DNA of 64,000 bases from Sulfoacidibacillus ferrooxidans (lineage in GTDB: Bacteria; Bacillota; Bacilli; Alicyclobacillales; SLC66). Below, piece after piece: positions 54,503 to 63,566 of the stretch. Below the pieces are notes generated by a model that was given only the letters and a program-made list of their open reading frames with translations, was not told the DNA's origin and ran no database searches. Made by a program: the position numbers and the translations under genes. The stretch spans positions 1-64,000 of the forward strand of contig NZ_JALBUF010000003.1 in assembly GCF_022606465.1 (NCBI RefSeq). The letters are read 5' to 3'. Numbering within the stretch: position 1 is the first letter of the stretch; each line of letters begins with the position of its first letter.

Positions 54503-55300
54503 TCATATAGATGGATGGTGATAATGTGACATGTCATGGCGCAAGCGATAAGCAGCGCTATGAATGGCTGGATCATCAATCACGATTGTTGAAGAACGAA
54601 ATTGGCCAAGAGCAATGTCTATTAGCAGAAATGACGGGCTAGATAAGATCGATGCAGCTTGTACAAAAGTCCATTTCGGCCAAAGTGTGGCATCTGCAAA
54701 TACGCTGTGCGTATGATTATGCCCATTGATATAAATCACACGACAATTTGATTGTGACAGTTCAGAATAAATCTCGTATGGCTCAGCAAGCGACATCATC
54801 ACCTCATGGGAGCCACTTGTTGTATTGGGGAACGGATGGTGTGCAAAAATTGCCGTTACCTTTGACGGATGTGTACGGAGTGAGCGTAGCCACTGCAATT
54901 GTACTTCGTCAATTTCCCCGCCCCAGTCTAGGGGAGAACATTCTTTTGTAGTATCCAGTAAAATGATTCGAAGATCTTGCCATTCGATCATTGAATAGAG
55001 AGGTTGTTTCGTGAGTGCTACAATCTCACTTTTTGTATAATGAAGTGTATCATGGTTACCAATGATCAATTGAAAGTTACAGTTGTGTTTAGCCGCTAAG
55101 TGTTTTGCTAAAGAGATAAACTCCTCCCATTCTTCATGTGTCCCGTTATGAGAGATATCCCCTAATGCAACATGAAGATCTGCCTTCGTAGAAAAAAACA
55201 CATCTAACAAACCGTGATAAAAAAGTTTTCTATCTTCCCCATGTAGACTATTGGTAAGACTGTAATGCACATCCCCTATGACTGCGATGCGCCGCGTCAT
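54503..55300 (-). CDS. Calcineurin-like metallophosphoesterase
   Basis: A 265-residue enzyme with the full set of metal-binding motifs: GDVHYS (D-x-H), ALGDISHNG (GD), IGNHDTLHY (GNHD), IFAHHPFPN (H) and INGHNHTHS (GHxH). It is similar to CpdA/3',5'-cAMP phosphodiesterase-like proteins, but the substrate cannot be assigned. AGGTG-type ribosome site. Stand-alone gene. Confidence 0.88.
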   Translation of the reverse strand: MTRRIAVIGDVHYSLTNSLHGEDRKLFYHGLLDVFFSTKADLHVALGDISHNGTHEEWEEFISLAKHLAAKHNCNFQLIIGNHDTLHYTKSEIVALTKQPLYSMIEWQDLRIILLDTTKECSPLDWGGEIDEVQLQWLRSLRTHPSKVTAIFAHHPFPNTTSGSHEVMMSLAEPYEIYSELSQSNCRVIYINGHNHTHSVFADATLWPKWTFVQAASILSSPSFLLIDIALGQFRSSTIVIDDPAIHSAAYRLRHDMSHYHHPSI

Positions 55301-55536
55301 ATGAACACCTCCACATAAGTAGTCTTTTCATTTTCTAGAAAAGAGTCCTTCAACATTATTCGTGAATCTACATAGAATGATACAATTTCAATGTATACGA
55401 TGAGTGAACATACAAAAAATAACGCGTAAATTTTATGTATGATTTTTGAAAATGATACTATACAGAGATTACATCGCGCACACATTCACGTTATTACTCA
55501 AAATGTATTGTACTGGCATATTTATTCATGTCCATT

Positions 55537-56259
55537 TTAGCTATCTACTGCTGTCCAACTAACCGCAGTAACAGATGGTTCGAGACTCAAGCGACTTACA
55601 AGTTGCTCCATGGATACGTTGTCAGTTCCACTCCGTTCAATATCTGCCTCGACTTGTACGTGATCCATCCCATCCTCTAAATGTTCACTTCGAAGTGATC
55701 GTAAGTGAAGACCTGGTGCCGAAAGGGACTGTGCAAGTAAAAGCCGAACGTGAGCTTCCTCCGAAGACTTACTAACCAGACGAAAGCGAAAAGCAGATAC
55801 CACTTCCGCACTCTCTTGGCCCATGGGGTGATGGTCCATTACGCGAGCCAGTGGTCTTAGGAGCGTATTACCTATTACAACAAATCCAGTTGCTGCAATT
55901 GCTTCTAAATAGAAGTGATTTCCTGCAAGAACCCCAACTGCAGCGGAGCACCACATCGTTGCAGCCGTGTTAATACCTCGTATATTGACACCATCACGCA
56001 TGATAATCCCCGCCCCAAGGAAACCCATACCAGAAATAATATAGGCATCAATACGCGTCGGATCATACCCAGGCGGTCCGGATATACGGACTGCTACAGC
56101 CACAAACAAAGCAGCTCCAAGCGAAACAAGAGCATTTGTACGCAATCCGGCCGTACGTTGCCGCCACTGTCGTTCCGCACCAATAACTGCTCCAAGAATC
56201 AGAGCAAGTGACGTAGCAAGTAAAAACGCCCCTATGGATACATCTGGAACATACGTCAT
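55537..56259 (-). CDS. MgtC/SapB-family membrane protein
   Basis: A 240-residue protein with five N-terminal TM segments including the MgtC signature (LALILGAVIGAERQWRQRTAGLRTNALVSLG) and GMGFLGAGIIMRDG, and a C-terminal cytoplasmic ACT-like domain. Members influence Mg2+/phosphate homeostasis or act as transporters or regulators. No Mg2+ riboswitch was seen upstream. Normal length. Confidence 0.88.
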   Translation of the reverse strand: MTYVPDVSIGAFLLATSLALILGAVIGAERQWRQRTAGLRTNALVSLGAALFVAVAVRISGPPGYDPTRIDAYIISGMGFLGAGIIMRDGVNIRGINTAATMWCSAAVGVLAGNHFYLEAIAATGFVVIGNTLLRPLARVMDHHPMGQESAEVVSAFRFRLVSKSSEEAHVRLLLAQSLSAPGLHLRSLRSEHLEDGMDHVQVEADIERSGTDNVSMEQLVSRLSLEPSVTAVSWTAVDS

Positions 56260-56465
56260 ACCATCACCTCTGTAGTCGTTTCACTTATGTTCAACACTCG
56301 ACTCTTTCCCTATCCAATTGAGCAAATAACATCCTCATACGTCATCCAAGTGTGCGATGGACACCCAAGTTGCATTAATCCACTCATGAATAGTGTCCCA
56401 ATATACTACATTTACAATAGGGTTATGGGTGCAGGGCTAACTTGGATGACGAAGGAGATGGGATT

Positions 56466-56621
56466 ATGATTCCGCATGTCATCATTGAGCTTGCTTTGTT
56501 AATCATTATCATTCGCTGTGTATATGTAGCATTCACACTTGCTCAAAATCGTTCAAGAAAATGGCTGGAGATCGCATTTTATCTTTCAGTCGCAATCATT
56601 GCATTTTCATTTCTGGTATAG
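56466..56621 (+). CDS. Small two-segment membrane protein
   Basis: A 51-residue protein (MIPHVIIELALLIIIIRCVY start) with two hydrophobic stretches (about 4-24 and 36-51) joined by a basic loop (AQNRSRKWLEI). AAGGAG lies 10 nt before the ATG, supporting translation. It ends 8 nt before the convergent helical gene's stop. No family recognised. Confidence 0.5.
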   Translation: MIPHVIIELALLIIIIRCVYVAFTLAQNRSRKWLEIAFYLSVAIIAFSFLV

Positions 56622-56628
56622 ACCCTAA

Positions 56629-57147
56629 TTATTCACGCAAAAAAAACTGCTGCATGATGAAATTGCGCTTTGCTAGTGTCTCTTCAATGGCATGAATTTG
56701 CTCTTCATTCATCTCACTTAGTTGCAACAACAGATCTCGATCTATTTGCTCTAATTGTTGGAATAAGAGCAAATTACCCGCCTTCCCCCGCCACATCATA
56801 TCTTTTGGCGGGGGGGAAAATGATCGAATTTTCGTGCGTAAAGCCTCAACGCGATGAATATATCGATCAAAATCTTGCACAGCTTCTAATCCATCTTGTA
56901 TGGGATTGGGATTCTCATGGGTTGGTTGCTCTAAATGTCTACGCAATAAACTCAATTGTTCCCGCAATTGCACCATATACTGTGCGAGTGCTTCATCGCA
57001 AATGTTTTGTATTTGAACGCTTCGATCACGTATGCTATTGAGCGGATTACTTGCATCATAACTCCATGCATTTAACCAGCCTTTTAGCATAAACGAAATG
57101 GGATCATTAGGACTTAGCGAGATTCCATAACGACTCAATCCACTCAC
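56629..57147 (-). CDS. Helical hypothetical protein coupled to SPFH gene
   Basis: A 172-residue soluble alpha-helical protein (ALAQYMVQLREQLSLLRRHLEQ; QLEQIDRDLLLQLSEMNEEQIHAIEETL), rich in Gln/Glu/Leu, likely coiled coil. The GTG start overlaps the SPFH stop (GTGA), so it is translationally coupled and probably works with the SPFH protein. No family recognised. Confidence 0.65.
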   Translation of the reverse strand: MSGLSRYGISLSPNDPISFMLKGWLNAWSYDASNPLNSIRDRSVQIQNICDEALAQYMVQLREQLSLLRRHLEQPTHENPNPIQDGLEAVQDFDRYIHRVEALRTKIRSFSPPPKDMMWRGKAGNLLLFQQLEQIDRDLLLQLSEMNEEQIHAIEETLAKRNFIMQQFFLRE

Positions 57148-57974
57148 TTCTCATCGCCACCCGCAACCGATTTCATGGCAGCCACTTGCGGATTTCCCAC
57201 ATAGTACGGCTTGCCAACAGCCATATTAGGTGCAGATACGACCCCATTTTGTGCCATCATCATCGCCGTATAATAGCGCACTGCATCAATCTCAGAGAGA
57301 CCAAAGGCACGCAATGCGATCAATTCCTTCATCCGCTCATCACGTGGGAAAATCAATGCCTTCACGTCATTTAACGTCAAGCCATACACGGACAAAAATT
57401 CTTGTAAATGATCTTTAATCAACTCTAAAATTTCAGGCATCTTCTCGTTCACACGTTCAAGTGGTGTCATCTGAACAATTTTATTGATTGATTGTTCAAT
57501 CACTGGAGTCGTATACTCATTCACTTCGGCAGTAGTTACATAGTGTCCAGAAAATGGCATGTGTTGAACTAACTTTAATGCATCTTCTTTTGAATCAACG
57601 TGAACGTAGCAGCTTACATGGTAACCCATTTCAGCCATTTCTCGCGAATAGGCCACACCTTTTGCTTCCAAAATTAATTTTGCACGATTGATATAAAGTA
57701 CCTCATATTGCCAAGGACTCGTTCCTCCAAAAAAGGCCTGTTGAAACGCGCCAATCAAAGGTCGATCAGGCGTTTGGATCGTGAATTGTCCTGTCTCATA
57801 CACATTTAAAATAGCCCCACGCGACTTTAATACTCCAAAATGATTACTCTCCACTGTCAATAATGACCCATTAATAATGCTGTTATCCGGATAATGATAG
57901 GCCAAAATATTGGCACCCATCACTTCTTTTCCATCATTACTCAAGGTACTAATGACTTGCCTAACTCCTGCCAT
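57144..57974 (-). CDS. SPFH/band-7-like protein
   Basis: A 276-residue protein with an SPFH-like core: ESNHFGVLKSRGAILNVYETGQFTIQTPDRP, then the beta/alpha unit YEVLYINRAKLILEAKGVAYSREMAEMGYHVSCYVHVDS and a helical C-terminal part. It lacks an N-terminal membrane segment, resembling the YdjI/virion-core-type SPFH subgroup that is peripherally membrane-associated. It is the middle gene of SCP2-SPFH-helical protein. The role may be membrane-stress scaffolding. Confidence 0.72.
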   Translation of the reverse strand: MAGVRQVISTLSNDGKEVMGANILAYHYPDNSIINGSLLTVESNHFGVLKSRGAILNVYETGQFTIQTPDRPLIGAFQQAFFGGTSPWQYEVLYINRAKLILEAKGVAYSREMAEMGYHVSCYVHVDSKEDALKLVQHMPFSGHYVTTAEVNEYTTPVIEQSINKIVQMTPLERVNEKMPEILELIKDHLQEFLSVYGLTLNDVKALIFPRDERMKELIALRAFGLSEIDAVRYYTAMMMAQNGVVSAPNMAVGKPYYVGNPQVAAMKSVAGGDEK

Positions 57975-58040
57975 CCTTTCACCTCCTAAAGATCTACACA
58001 GGTATCTTGTGTTATTTTACTGTTCAAAAGGTTGTGCCTT

Positions 58041-58379
58041 TTATCGCTGTGAATACGCATGTAACACAGTTTCTAACCGAAGCGCTAAAGATAAATCTCC
58101 ATCAATTTTTAGTTTTCCAGACATAAATGCAGTCGTTCCACTCAATGTGCCTGCAATCATCTCCTTAAAATCTTCTGCCGCAATCGTCAGTGTGCAATTT
58201 GCTGTTTCTACTGCCCCTTCTTGTGCATAAGCCGAATCTGGTTTTAAAATGATTTGATAAGTACCACCATCCTCGCCCTCCAAATTAAACTGATACACAG
58301 CCACTAGACCACTGACTTTTCTCGGATCAGCTTGTAGTGCGGTATTTAGTTGATCAAATGTTTCCTTAGTCGTAGACAT
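58041..58379 (-). CDS. SCP2 sterol-binding-domain protein
   Basis: A 112-residue SCP2-like lipid-binding protein: VAVYQFNLEGEDGGTYQIILK, CTLTIAAEDFKEMIAGTLSGTTAFMSGKLKIDGDLSLALRL is the classic C-terminal half, given here as its key pieces. It probably binds acyl chains or lipids. It lies 66 nt upstream of the SPFH gene on the same strand, likely as first gene of that operon. Confidence 0.85.
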   Translation of the reverse strand: MSTTKETFDQLNTALQADPRKVSGLVAVYQFNLEGEDGGTYQIILKPDSAYAQEGAVETANCTLTIAAEDFKEMIAGTLSGTTAFMSGKLKIDGDLSLALRLETVLHAYSQR

Positions 58380-58545
58380 CTCATCGACCCCTTTCGCACT
58401 TAGATTATAACAAACTACAATGGATTAAATAACCACTATTTTAATCTCCTATTGGATCGATAGATCCATTTGACAATGGGAAGCGAAGCAGGACTTTTTT
58501 TATTTACGAAGAATACAAAAGTATAAGTAGAGAGGGGATAGTCAC

Positions 58546-60330
58546 ATGATTCAATTTTCTCGGCCTGATATTGACGAATTTTTCCGTACATATGCCATTA
58601 CTGGATTTACAGTCAACAAAGCAGAAACTAAAATTGCATTTAGCACCAACTTGAACGGTAAGTATAATATTTGGGGAATGGATTTACCAAACTCGTTCCC
58701 ATATCCACTGTCGTATGTGGATCAAACTCCTGCTTATATCCGTTTCGACCCACAAGATCGGTACCTTTTGGCTGGTTTCGATCAGGATGGCGATGAAAAC
58801 ATCCAAATGTACATCCTACCACCAAATGGCGGAGCACTCACCCCACTTCGAACATTTGAAGGCAGACGTCATTATTTTTGTGCTCTTTCAAAAGACGGGA
58901 ACCGAGTGTACTATTGTTCTGATAAAGAAAATCACAATTTTCTTAATGGGTATGTCTATACGATAAGCAGTGGGGAAGAATCCACTTTGTATATCGGTGA
59001 AGGGGGAGCTACTGAGCTTTCCGATGTTGCTCCAGATGAGTCTAGTTTTATCACACAAAAGGCATATGCTAACACTTTTATTCCAGCATTCCTCCACATG
59101 GCTGGAGAAGTTCATAGTCTAACTCCCGATCCCACTGTGCCACATGTCGTTTTACATGGCGCATACCTCTTTGATCAGTATATTTTCTCCACAAACTTCA
59201 ACTCTGATCGAACCTATCTCGCTACATTTGAGATGGCAACAAAACAGTTTCACACACTACACACTTTAGAAAATGTAGATATCGGCATGTTGGCTGTTCA
59301 TGAGTCGACCCACACTGTATATTTTGTTGCACATGGTGGAGTAGAAGATCATTTATACACATTCGATGTGGAAACCAAAAAAGCTTCTTTGATCGAGTCT
59401 CCTGTAGCGGTTGTTGAAAATTTAAAAGTGGGGGATAGTGGAACACTTTATATTCTAGGGCGAAGTGATGTCGATCCATTTAACTTATACAAGCGCTCCC
59501 CAGATGGTACGTGGACCATGCTGACAAATAATCGCGTGATGGGCATGGCGCGTGATCAACTTATACCAGCAGAAGTTGTACATTTTCAGTCATTTGATGG
59601 ACTAGAGATCGAAGCTTTGTGGTTTCCTGCACACAAAGAAACAGCAAACGGATATACCGTTGTCTGGCCACATGGTGGACCACAAGCATCTGAACGTCGC
59701 ATGTTTCGACCTTTTTTTCAATTTTTATGCAGTAGAGGATATAATGTTTGGGCTCCGAACTTTCGCGGAAGTGCCGGGTATGGCGCTGCATTTATGCAAA
59801 AAGTAGAAGGTGATTGGGGACATGGTCCTCGTCTCGACATGATTGAAAGTATGGAATGGCTACTTCAGGAAGGGCGCGCAGATCGCGATAAACTATTCTT
59901 AGTTGGAGGAAGCTATGGTGGCTATATGACGCTACTCTTGCATGGACGCCACGCAGATTACTTTCAAGCATGTGTAGATATTTTTGGTCCTGCAAACTTA
60001 TTTACCTTCTTGAACTCTGTTCCTGATTTTTGGAAACCAATGATGAAACAATGGTTAGGAGATCCTGTGGAAGATAAAGAACGTTTAACCAACGACTCCC
60101 CTATTACCTATCTCGATGGTATGACAAAGCCTATGTTAGTCGTCCAAGGTGCCAATGATCCACGCGTAGTAAAAGCTGAATCTGACCAAATTGTTCAAGC
60201 CTTACGCGATCGCCAAGTAGAAGTAGAGTATCTCGTATTCGACGACGAAGGACATGGATTTATGAAAAAAGCCAATGAAATAGCTGCCTATCGGCGCATT
60301 GTAGAGTTTTTAGATCAACATCGCAAATGA
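58546..60330 (+). CDS. S9-family (acylaminoacyl-type) peptidase
   Basis: A 594-residue serine peptidase with an N-terminal propeller (about 1-340) and an alpha/beta hydrolase domain: oxyanion region WPHGGPQASE, nucleophile Ser in GGSYGGYMT (about 456), Asp in QGANDPRVVK (about 538) and His in DEGHGFMKK (about 570). It is related to S9C acylaminoacyl/oligopeptidases and distinct from the DPP-IV-like enzyme at 20163-22388. GAGGGGAT precedes the ATG. It ends 15 nt before repeat copy 2. Confidence 0.9.
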   Translation: MIQFSRPDIDEFFRTYAITGFTVNKAETKIAFSTNLNGKYNIWGMDLPNSFPYPLSYVDQTPAYIRFDPQDRYLLAGFDQDGDENIQMYILPPNGGALTPLRTFEGRRHYFCALSKDGNRVYYCSDKENHNFLNGYVYTISSGEESTLYIGEGGATELSDVAPDESSFITQKAYANTFIPAFLHMAGEVHSLTPDPTVPHVVLHGAYLFDQYIFSTNFNSDRTYLATFEMATKQFHTLHTLENVDIGMLAVHESTHTVYFVAHGGVEDHLYTFDVETKKASLIESPVAVVENLKVGDSGTLYILGRSDVDPFNLYKRSPDGTWTMLTNNRVMGMARDQLIPAEVVHFQSFDGLEIEALWFPAHKETANGYTVVWPHGGPQASERRMFRPFFQFLCSRGYNVWAPNFRGSAGYGAAFMQKVEGDWGHGPRLDMIESMEWLLQEGRADRDKLFLVGGSYGGYMTLLLHGRHADYFQACVDIFGPANLFTFLNSVPDFWKPMMKQWLGDPVEDKERLTNDSPITYLDGMTKPMLVVQGANDPRVVKAESDQIVQALRDRQVEVEYLVFDDEGHGFMKKANEIAAYRRIVEFLDQHRK

Positions 60331-60345
60331 TCACTTTTTAGAAGT

Positions 60346-60490
60346 TGTTCAAAAAGGGGTCAGAACTCCCCGGCACATGGTAGCGTCAGCGCCAAGAACG
60401 CTCCCTCACGTACCCAAAACGTACGCTCAGTCCACATTCTTGGCTTGCTTCCTTGCACTGCGCGGGTCTTACCTGCACCCTTTTTGAACA
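60346..60490. repeat. 145-bp inverted-repeat element, copy 2
   Basis: Same length and orientation as copy 1 (13220-13364) with three base differences, one of which breaks the terminal repeat (ACCC in place of CCCC). It is flanked by TTTTTA on both sides (60335-60340 region and 60494-60500 region), which could be a target duplication. It occupies nearly the whole spacer between the S9 peptidase gene and lutA, so it may terminate the former or carry or displace the lut promoter. Confidence 0.85.
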
Positions 60491-60562
60491 GGCTTTTTTA
60501 GTATACATGAGTACATGCATAGATGTAATTACTTAATCACATCATGGAAAGTTGGTGAACTG

Positions 60563-61330
60563 GTGCAAGTTTCTCTCTTTATTACTTGTCTTGTAGATAC
60601 CATGTTTCCTGAAGTCGCAGAAAGTCTCGTCCACTTATTGCAACGACAAGGTATTCAAGTGGATGTTCCGATGGGTCAGACGTGTTGTGGACAACCTGCA
60701 TTTAATTCTGGATATTTTGAAGAGGCTCGCGAGGTTGCTAAGACGTGGCTTACTGCATTTGCAGATAGCGAATACATTGTTACGCCTTCCGGCTCTTGCG
60801 CAGCGATGGTCATTCATGATTATCCTATTTTATTTAAAGGTGACCATAAACAACTTGATAGAATAAAAAAATTGACACAACGCACTTATGAATGGACGCA
60901 ATTTTTTGTTGATGTATTAAAAGTAGAGGACATTGGAGCAAAAGCACATATTTCAGCAACCTACCATCCATCGTGTCATGGAATGCGTTTACTTGGTGTC
61001 ACGGATTCCCCCTATCGTCTTATGCGACATGTTGAAGGATTACAGTTAGTAGATCTCCCTTTTGCTGAACTGTGTTGTGGATTTGGGGGTACGTTTGCAG
61101 TAAAAATGCCGCACATTTCAACTGCCATGGCCACAGAAAAAGTCGTTCATATTGCAGAGACTTCCGCACAACTCCTCCTCGGTCTTGATATGGGGTGTCT
61201 AATGAATATTGCTGGGCGAATGAAGCACATGAATACACATATCCCCACTATGCATCTTGCACAATTTCTAGATCGAGCCTCATCTGACCTACCGATCTTA
61301 GATAATCGGGAAGGGGTGAACATCAAGTGA
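60563..61330 (+). CDS. lutA: Lactate utilization protein A
   Basis: A 255-residue (Fe-S)-binding subunit of the L-lactate oxidation complex LutABC. Two CCG motifs are present, TCCGQPAFNSGY and LCCGFGGTFAVK, with SCAAMVIHDY and TYHPSCHGMR segments, as in LutA/YkgE. GTG 60563 gives the usual VSLFITCLVDTMFP start; upstream in-frame sequence is not family-like. The ribosome site is weak. The 3' end overlaps lutB by 4 nt (GTGA). Confidence 0.9.
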   Translation: MQVSLFITCLVDTMFPEVAESLVHLLQRQGIQVDVPMGQTCCGQPAFNSGYFEEAREVAKTWLTAFADSEYIVTPSGSCAAMVIHDYPILFKGDHKQLDRIKKLTQRTYEWTQFFVDVLKVEDIGAKAHISATYHPSCHGMRLLGVTDSPYRLMRHVEGLQLVDLPFAELCCGFGGTFAVKMPHISTAMATEKVVHIAETSAQLLLGLDMGCLMNIAGRMKHMNTHIPTMHLAQFLDRASSDLPILDNREGVNIK

Positions 61331-62766
61331 ATAAACAATTTGACGAACGAATTACACATGCCCTTACAGATGATCATTTACATCATGCAGTGAATATCGC
61401 AACAGATCGCTTGCGCACGAAAAAAGCACAGGCACTTACGAAGATTGATTTTGCACAGTGGAGTGAGCGAGGACGTGAGATTCGTGAACACGTTATATCA
61501 AACCTAGACTACTATCTTACACAGCTTGCTAGTGAAGTTCGCAGGCGCGGCGGTCATGTGTATTTTTGTGCAGATACAACGGATGCGGTAGAAGCAATTC
61601 AAGGCGTGATCCAATCACATCATGCGACCAAAGTGATTAAATCAAAATCTATGGTTACAGAGGAACTGCACCTCAATGATGCATTAGAACAAATGGGTGT
61701 TGAAGTTGTAGAAACAGATCTTGGTGAATACATTATTCAACTAGCTCACGAAACCCCATCCCACATTATTGCGCCTGCTATTCATAAAGGACGCGAACAA
61801 ATCGCAGATTTATTTAGCCAAGTAGCTAATCGAAAAATCGCATCTGACACACCAAGCTTAAACGATTACGCACACGAAGTATTGCGACAAAAATTCATTG
61901 AAGCTGAAATTGGCATTACTGGTTGCAATTTTGGTATTGCAGAAACAGGAACTGTCTGTCTATTTACTAACGAGGGAAACGGACGTATGGTTACAACCCT
62001 TCCACCTGTGCATATTGCCGTTATGGGGATGGAGCGAGTCCTACCAACACTTGCCGATCTAGAAGTATTTATGAATATACTCCCTCGCAGTGCTACAGGC
62101 CAACAATTAACAAGCTACGTCTCCCTTGTCACAGGCCCCCGCGCACATGATGAATTAGACGGAGCCAAAGAGTTCCACCTCATTATTCTCGATAATCAAC
62201 GTAGTCAATCGCTTGGAGATCCTGATTTTCAGGAAGTTTTACAGTGTATTCGCTGTGGTGCGTGTCTGAATGTGTGTCCCGTCTATCGACAAATCGGAGG
62301 TCATGCTTACGGATCCGTGTATTCTGGTCCCATTGGTGCAGTCCTCACTCCACTATTGCGCGACGATCCAGAATCGGCTGAGCTGCCCTATGCATCTAGC
62401 CTATGTGGTGCCTGTTATGAAGCGTGTCCTGTAAAAATTCCACTTCACGACATGCTTGTAAAACTGCGAGCACGCAATGTGTCACGAGGTTTTACACCAC
62501 CCGCTGAACGACTCGCATTTCAAATATATAAAAAAACATTTGCAAGTCCTAAGAACTATCGTTTAGCTGTACGCTCTCTACGGTCTGTACAGAAATGGTT
62601 GATGAAAAATGGAGAATTCCACTCATCTATTCCTATTTTATCTAGTTGGTCAAAAACTAGAAGTCTTGACGGATTAAGTCCACTCACCTTTCGCGAACGT
62701 TTTGCAAAAGGTCTAGTCATCGATCAAATCACAGAAAAATTACCACACGTGGCGCGAAAGGAGTAA
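61327..62766 (+). CDS. lutB: Lactate utilization protein B
   Basis: A 479-residue iron-sulfur subunit. The N-terminal LUD-type domain includes VIKSKSMVTEELHLNDALE and GCNFGIAETGTVCLFTNEGN. The C-terminal ferredoxin-like region has two 4Fe-4S motifs, CIRCGACLNVCPVY and CGACYEACPVKIP. GTG start overlaps the lutA stop. It transfers electrons from lactate oxidation to the membrane pool together with LutA and LutC. Confidence 0.93.
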   Translation: MNKQFDERITHALTDDHLHHAVNIATDRLRTKKAQALTKIDFAQWSERGREIREHVISNLDYYLTQLASEVRRRGGHVYFCADTTDAVEAIQGVIQSHHATKVIKSKSMVTEELHLNDALEQMGVEVVETDLGEYIIQLAHETPSHIIAPAIHKGREQIADLFSQVANRKIASDTPSLNDYAHEVLRQKFIEAEIGITGCNFGIAETGTVCLFTNEGNGRMVTTLPPVHIAVMGMERVLPTLADLEVFMNILPRSATGQQLTSYVSLVTGPRAHDELDGAKEFHLIILDNQRSQSLGDPDFQEVLQCIRCGACLNVCPVYRQIGGHAYGSVYSGPIGAVLTPLLRDDPESAELPYASSLCGACYEACPVKIPLHDMLVKLRARNVSRGFTPPAERLAFQIYKKTFASPKNYRLAVRSLRSVQKWLMKNGEFHSSIPILSSWSKTRSLDGLSPLTFRERFAKGLVIDQITEKLPHVARKE

Positions 62767-62774
62767 GGACGGAC

Positions 62775-63533
62775 ATGACACCAACAAGTGAATCAGAATT
62801 TATGAATAAAATTATAAAACGATTAGGACGCAATACAGTCCCTACAGAAGCACCAAAGAGAAATTTAGTAGGTAGTGAAGGACTCGTGCATAGTTCCTTA
62901 CCCACATCTACGCCCACTTGGTCTGCACAATTATTACAAAAGCAACTAGTAAATGACCCACTCGATCCACAAGATTGGATGCACTTAGCGGAGATTTTTT
63001 GCCGTGAGCTTGAAGAAGTTGGAGGTCATGGAGCCATCATCTCTCTGAGTGAAGCTCCAAATGCATTAGACAAACTCATCATCGAGCATCATATCCAGTC
63101 TGCAATCAAATGGGAAGATCCATGGCTACATTCACTTGACTTAGACAAGGTTTTGCAAGATCGCGGTGTTGTGCTGTACACCTGGGGAGAAGAAAAAGAG
63201 ATAACTAAAGCTACCATTGCACAAGCAACGCTTGGCATTACTTCAGCGCCATACGCCATAGCTGAAACGGGATCCCTAGTAGTCATCGGAGATGCTCAGA
63301 GTGGTCGTTCCGTTAGCCTCTTACCACCTGTGCATGTTGCGTTTGTACCCTATAAACGCATCCATTTACGTGCTGCGAGCGTTCTTTTAGATCTACAAAA
63401 AGAGAAGATGAAAAGTGCTGTAAATTTTATCACTGGTCCCAGCCGTACTTCTGATATTGAAATGGATTCTACAATAGGTGTTCACGGTCCAAAATACGTG
63501 TATATTTATATCATTATTGATGAAAACAAGTGA
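62775..63533 (+). CDS. lutC: Lactate utilization protein C
   Basis: A 252-residue LUD-domain protein: GITSAPYAIAETGSLVVIGDAQ, SLLPPVHVAFVPYKRI and the C-terminal FITGPSRTSDIEMDSTIGVHGP match LutC/YkgG. It follows lutB by 8 nt with AAAGGAG in the lutB end. No LldP permease or LutR regulator is in the window. Confidence 0.92.
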   Translation: MTPTSESEFMNKIIKRLGRNTVPTEAPKRNLVGSEGLVHSSLPTSTPTWSAQLLQKQLVNDPLDPQDWMHLAEIFCRELEEVGGHGAIISLSEAPNALDKLIIEHHIQSAIKWEDPWLHSLDLDKVLQDRGVVLYTWGEEKEITKATIAQATLGITSAPYAIAETGSLVVIGDAQSGRSVSLLPPVHVAFVPYKRIHLRAASVLLDLQKEKMKSAVNFITGPSRTSDIEMDSTIGVHGPKYVYIYIIIDENK

Positions 63534-63560
63534 TCGGTATCTCACTTCTTTTCATCAATA
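63515..63560. terminator. Bidirectional terminator at the lutC end
   Basis: A 19-bp stem with one mismatch (TATTGATGAAAACAAGTGA with 63542-63560). Its left arm overlaps the last lutC codons. It separates convergent lutC and rmuC. Confidence 0.75.
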
Positions 63561-63566
63561 GTTGGT

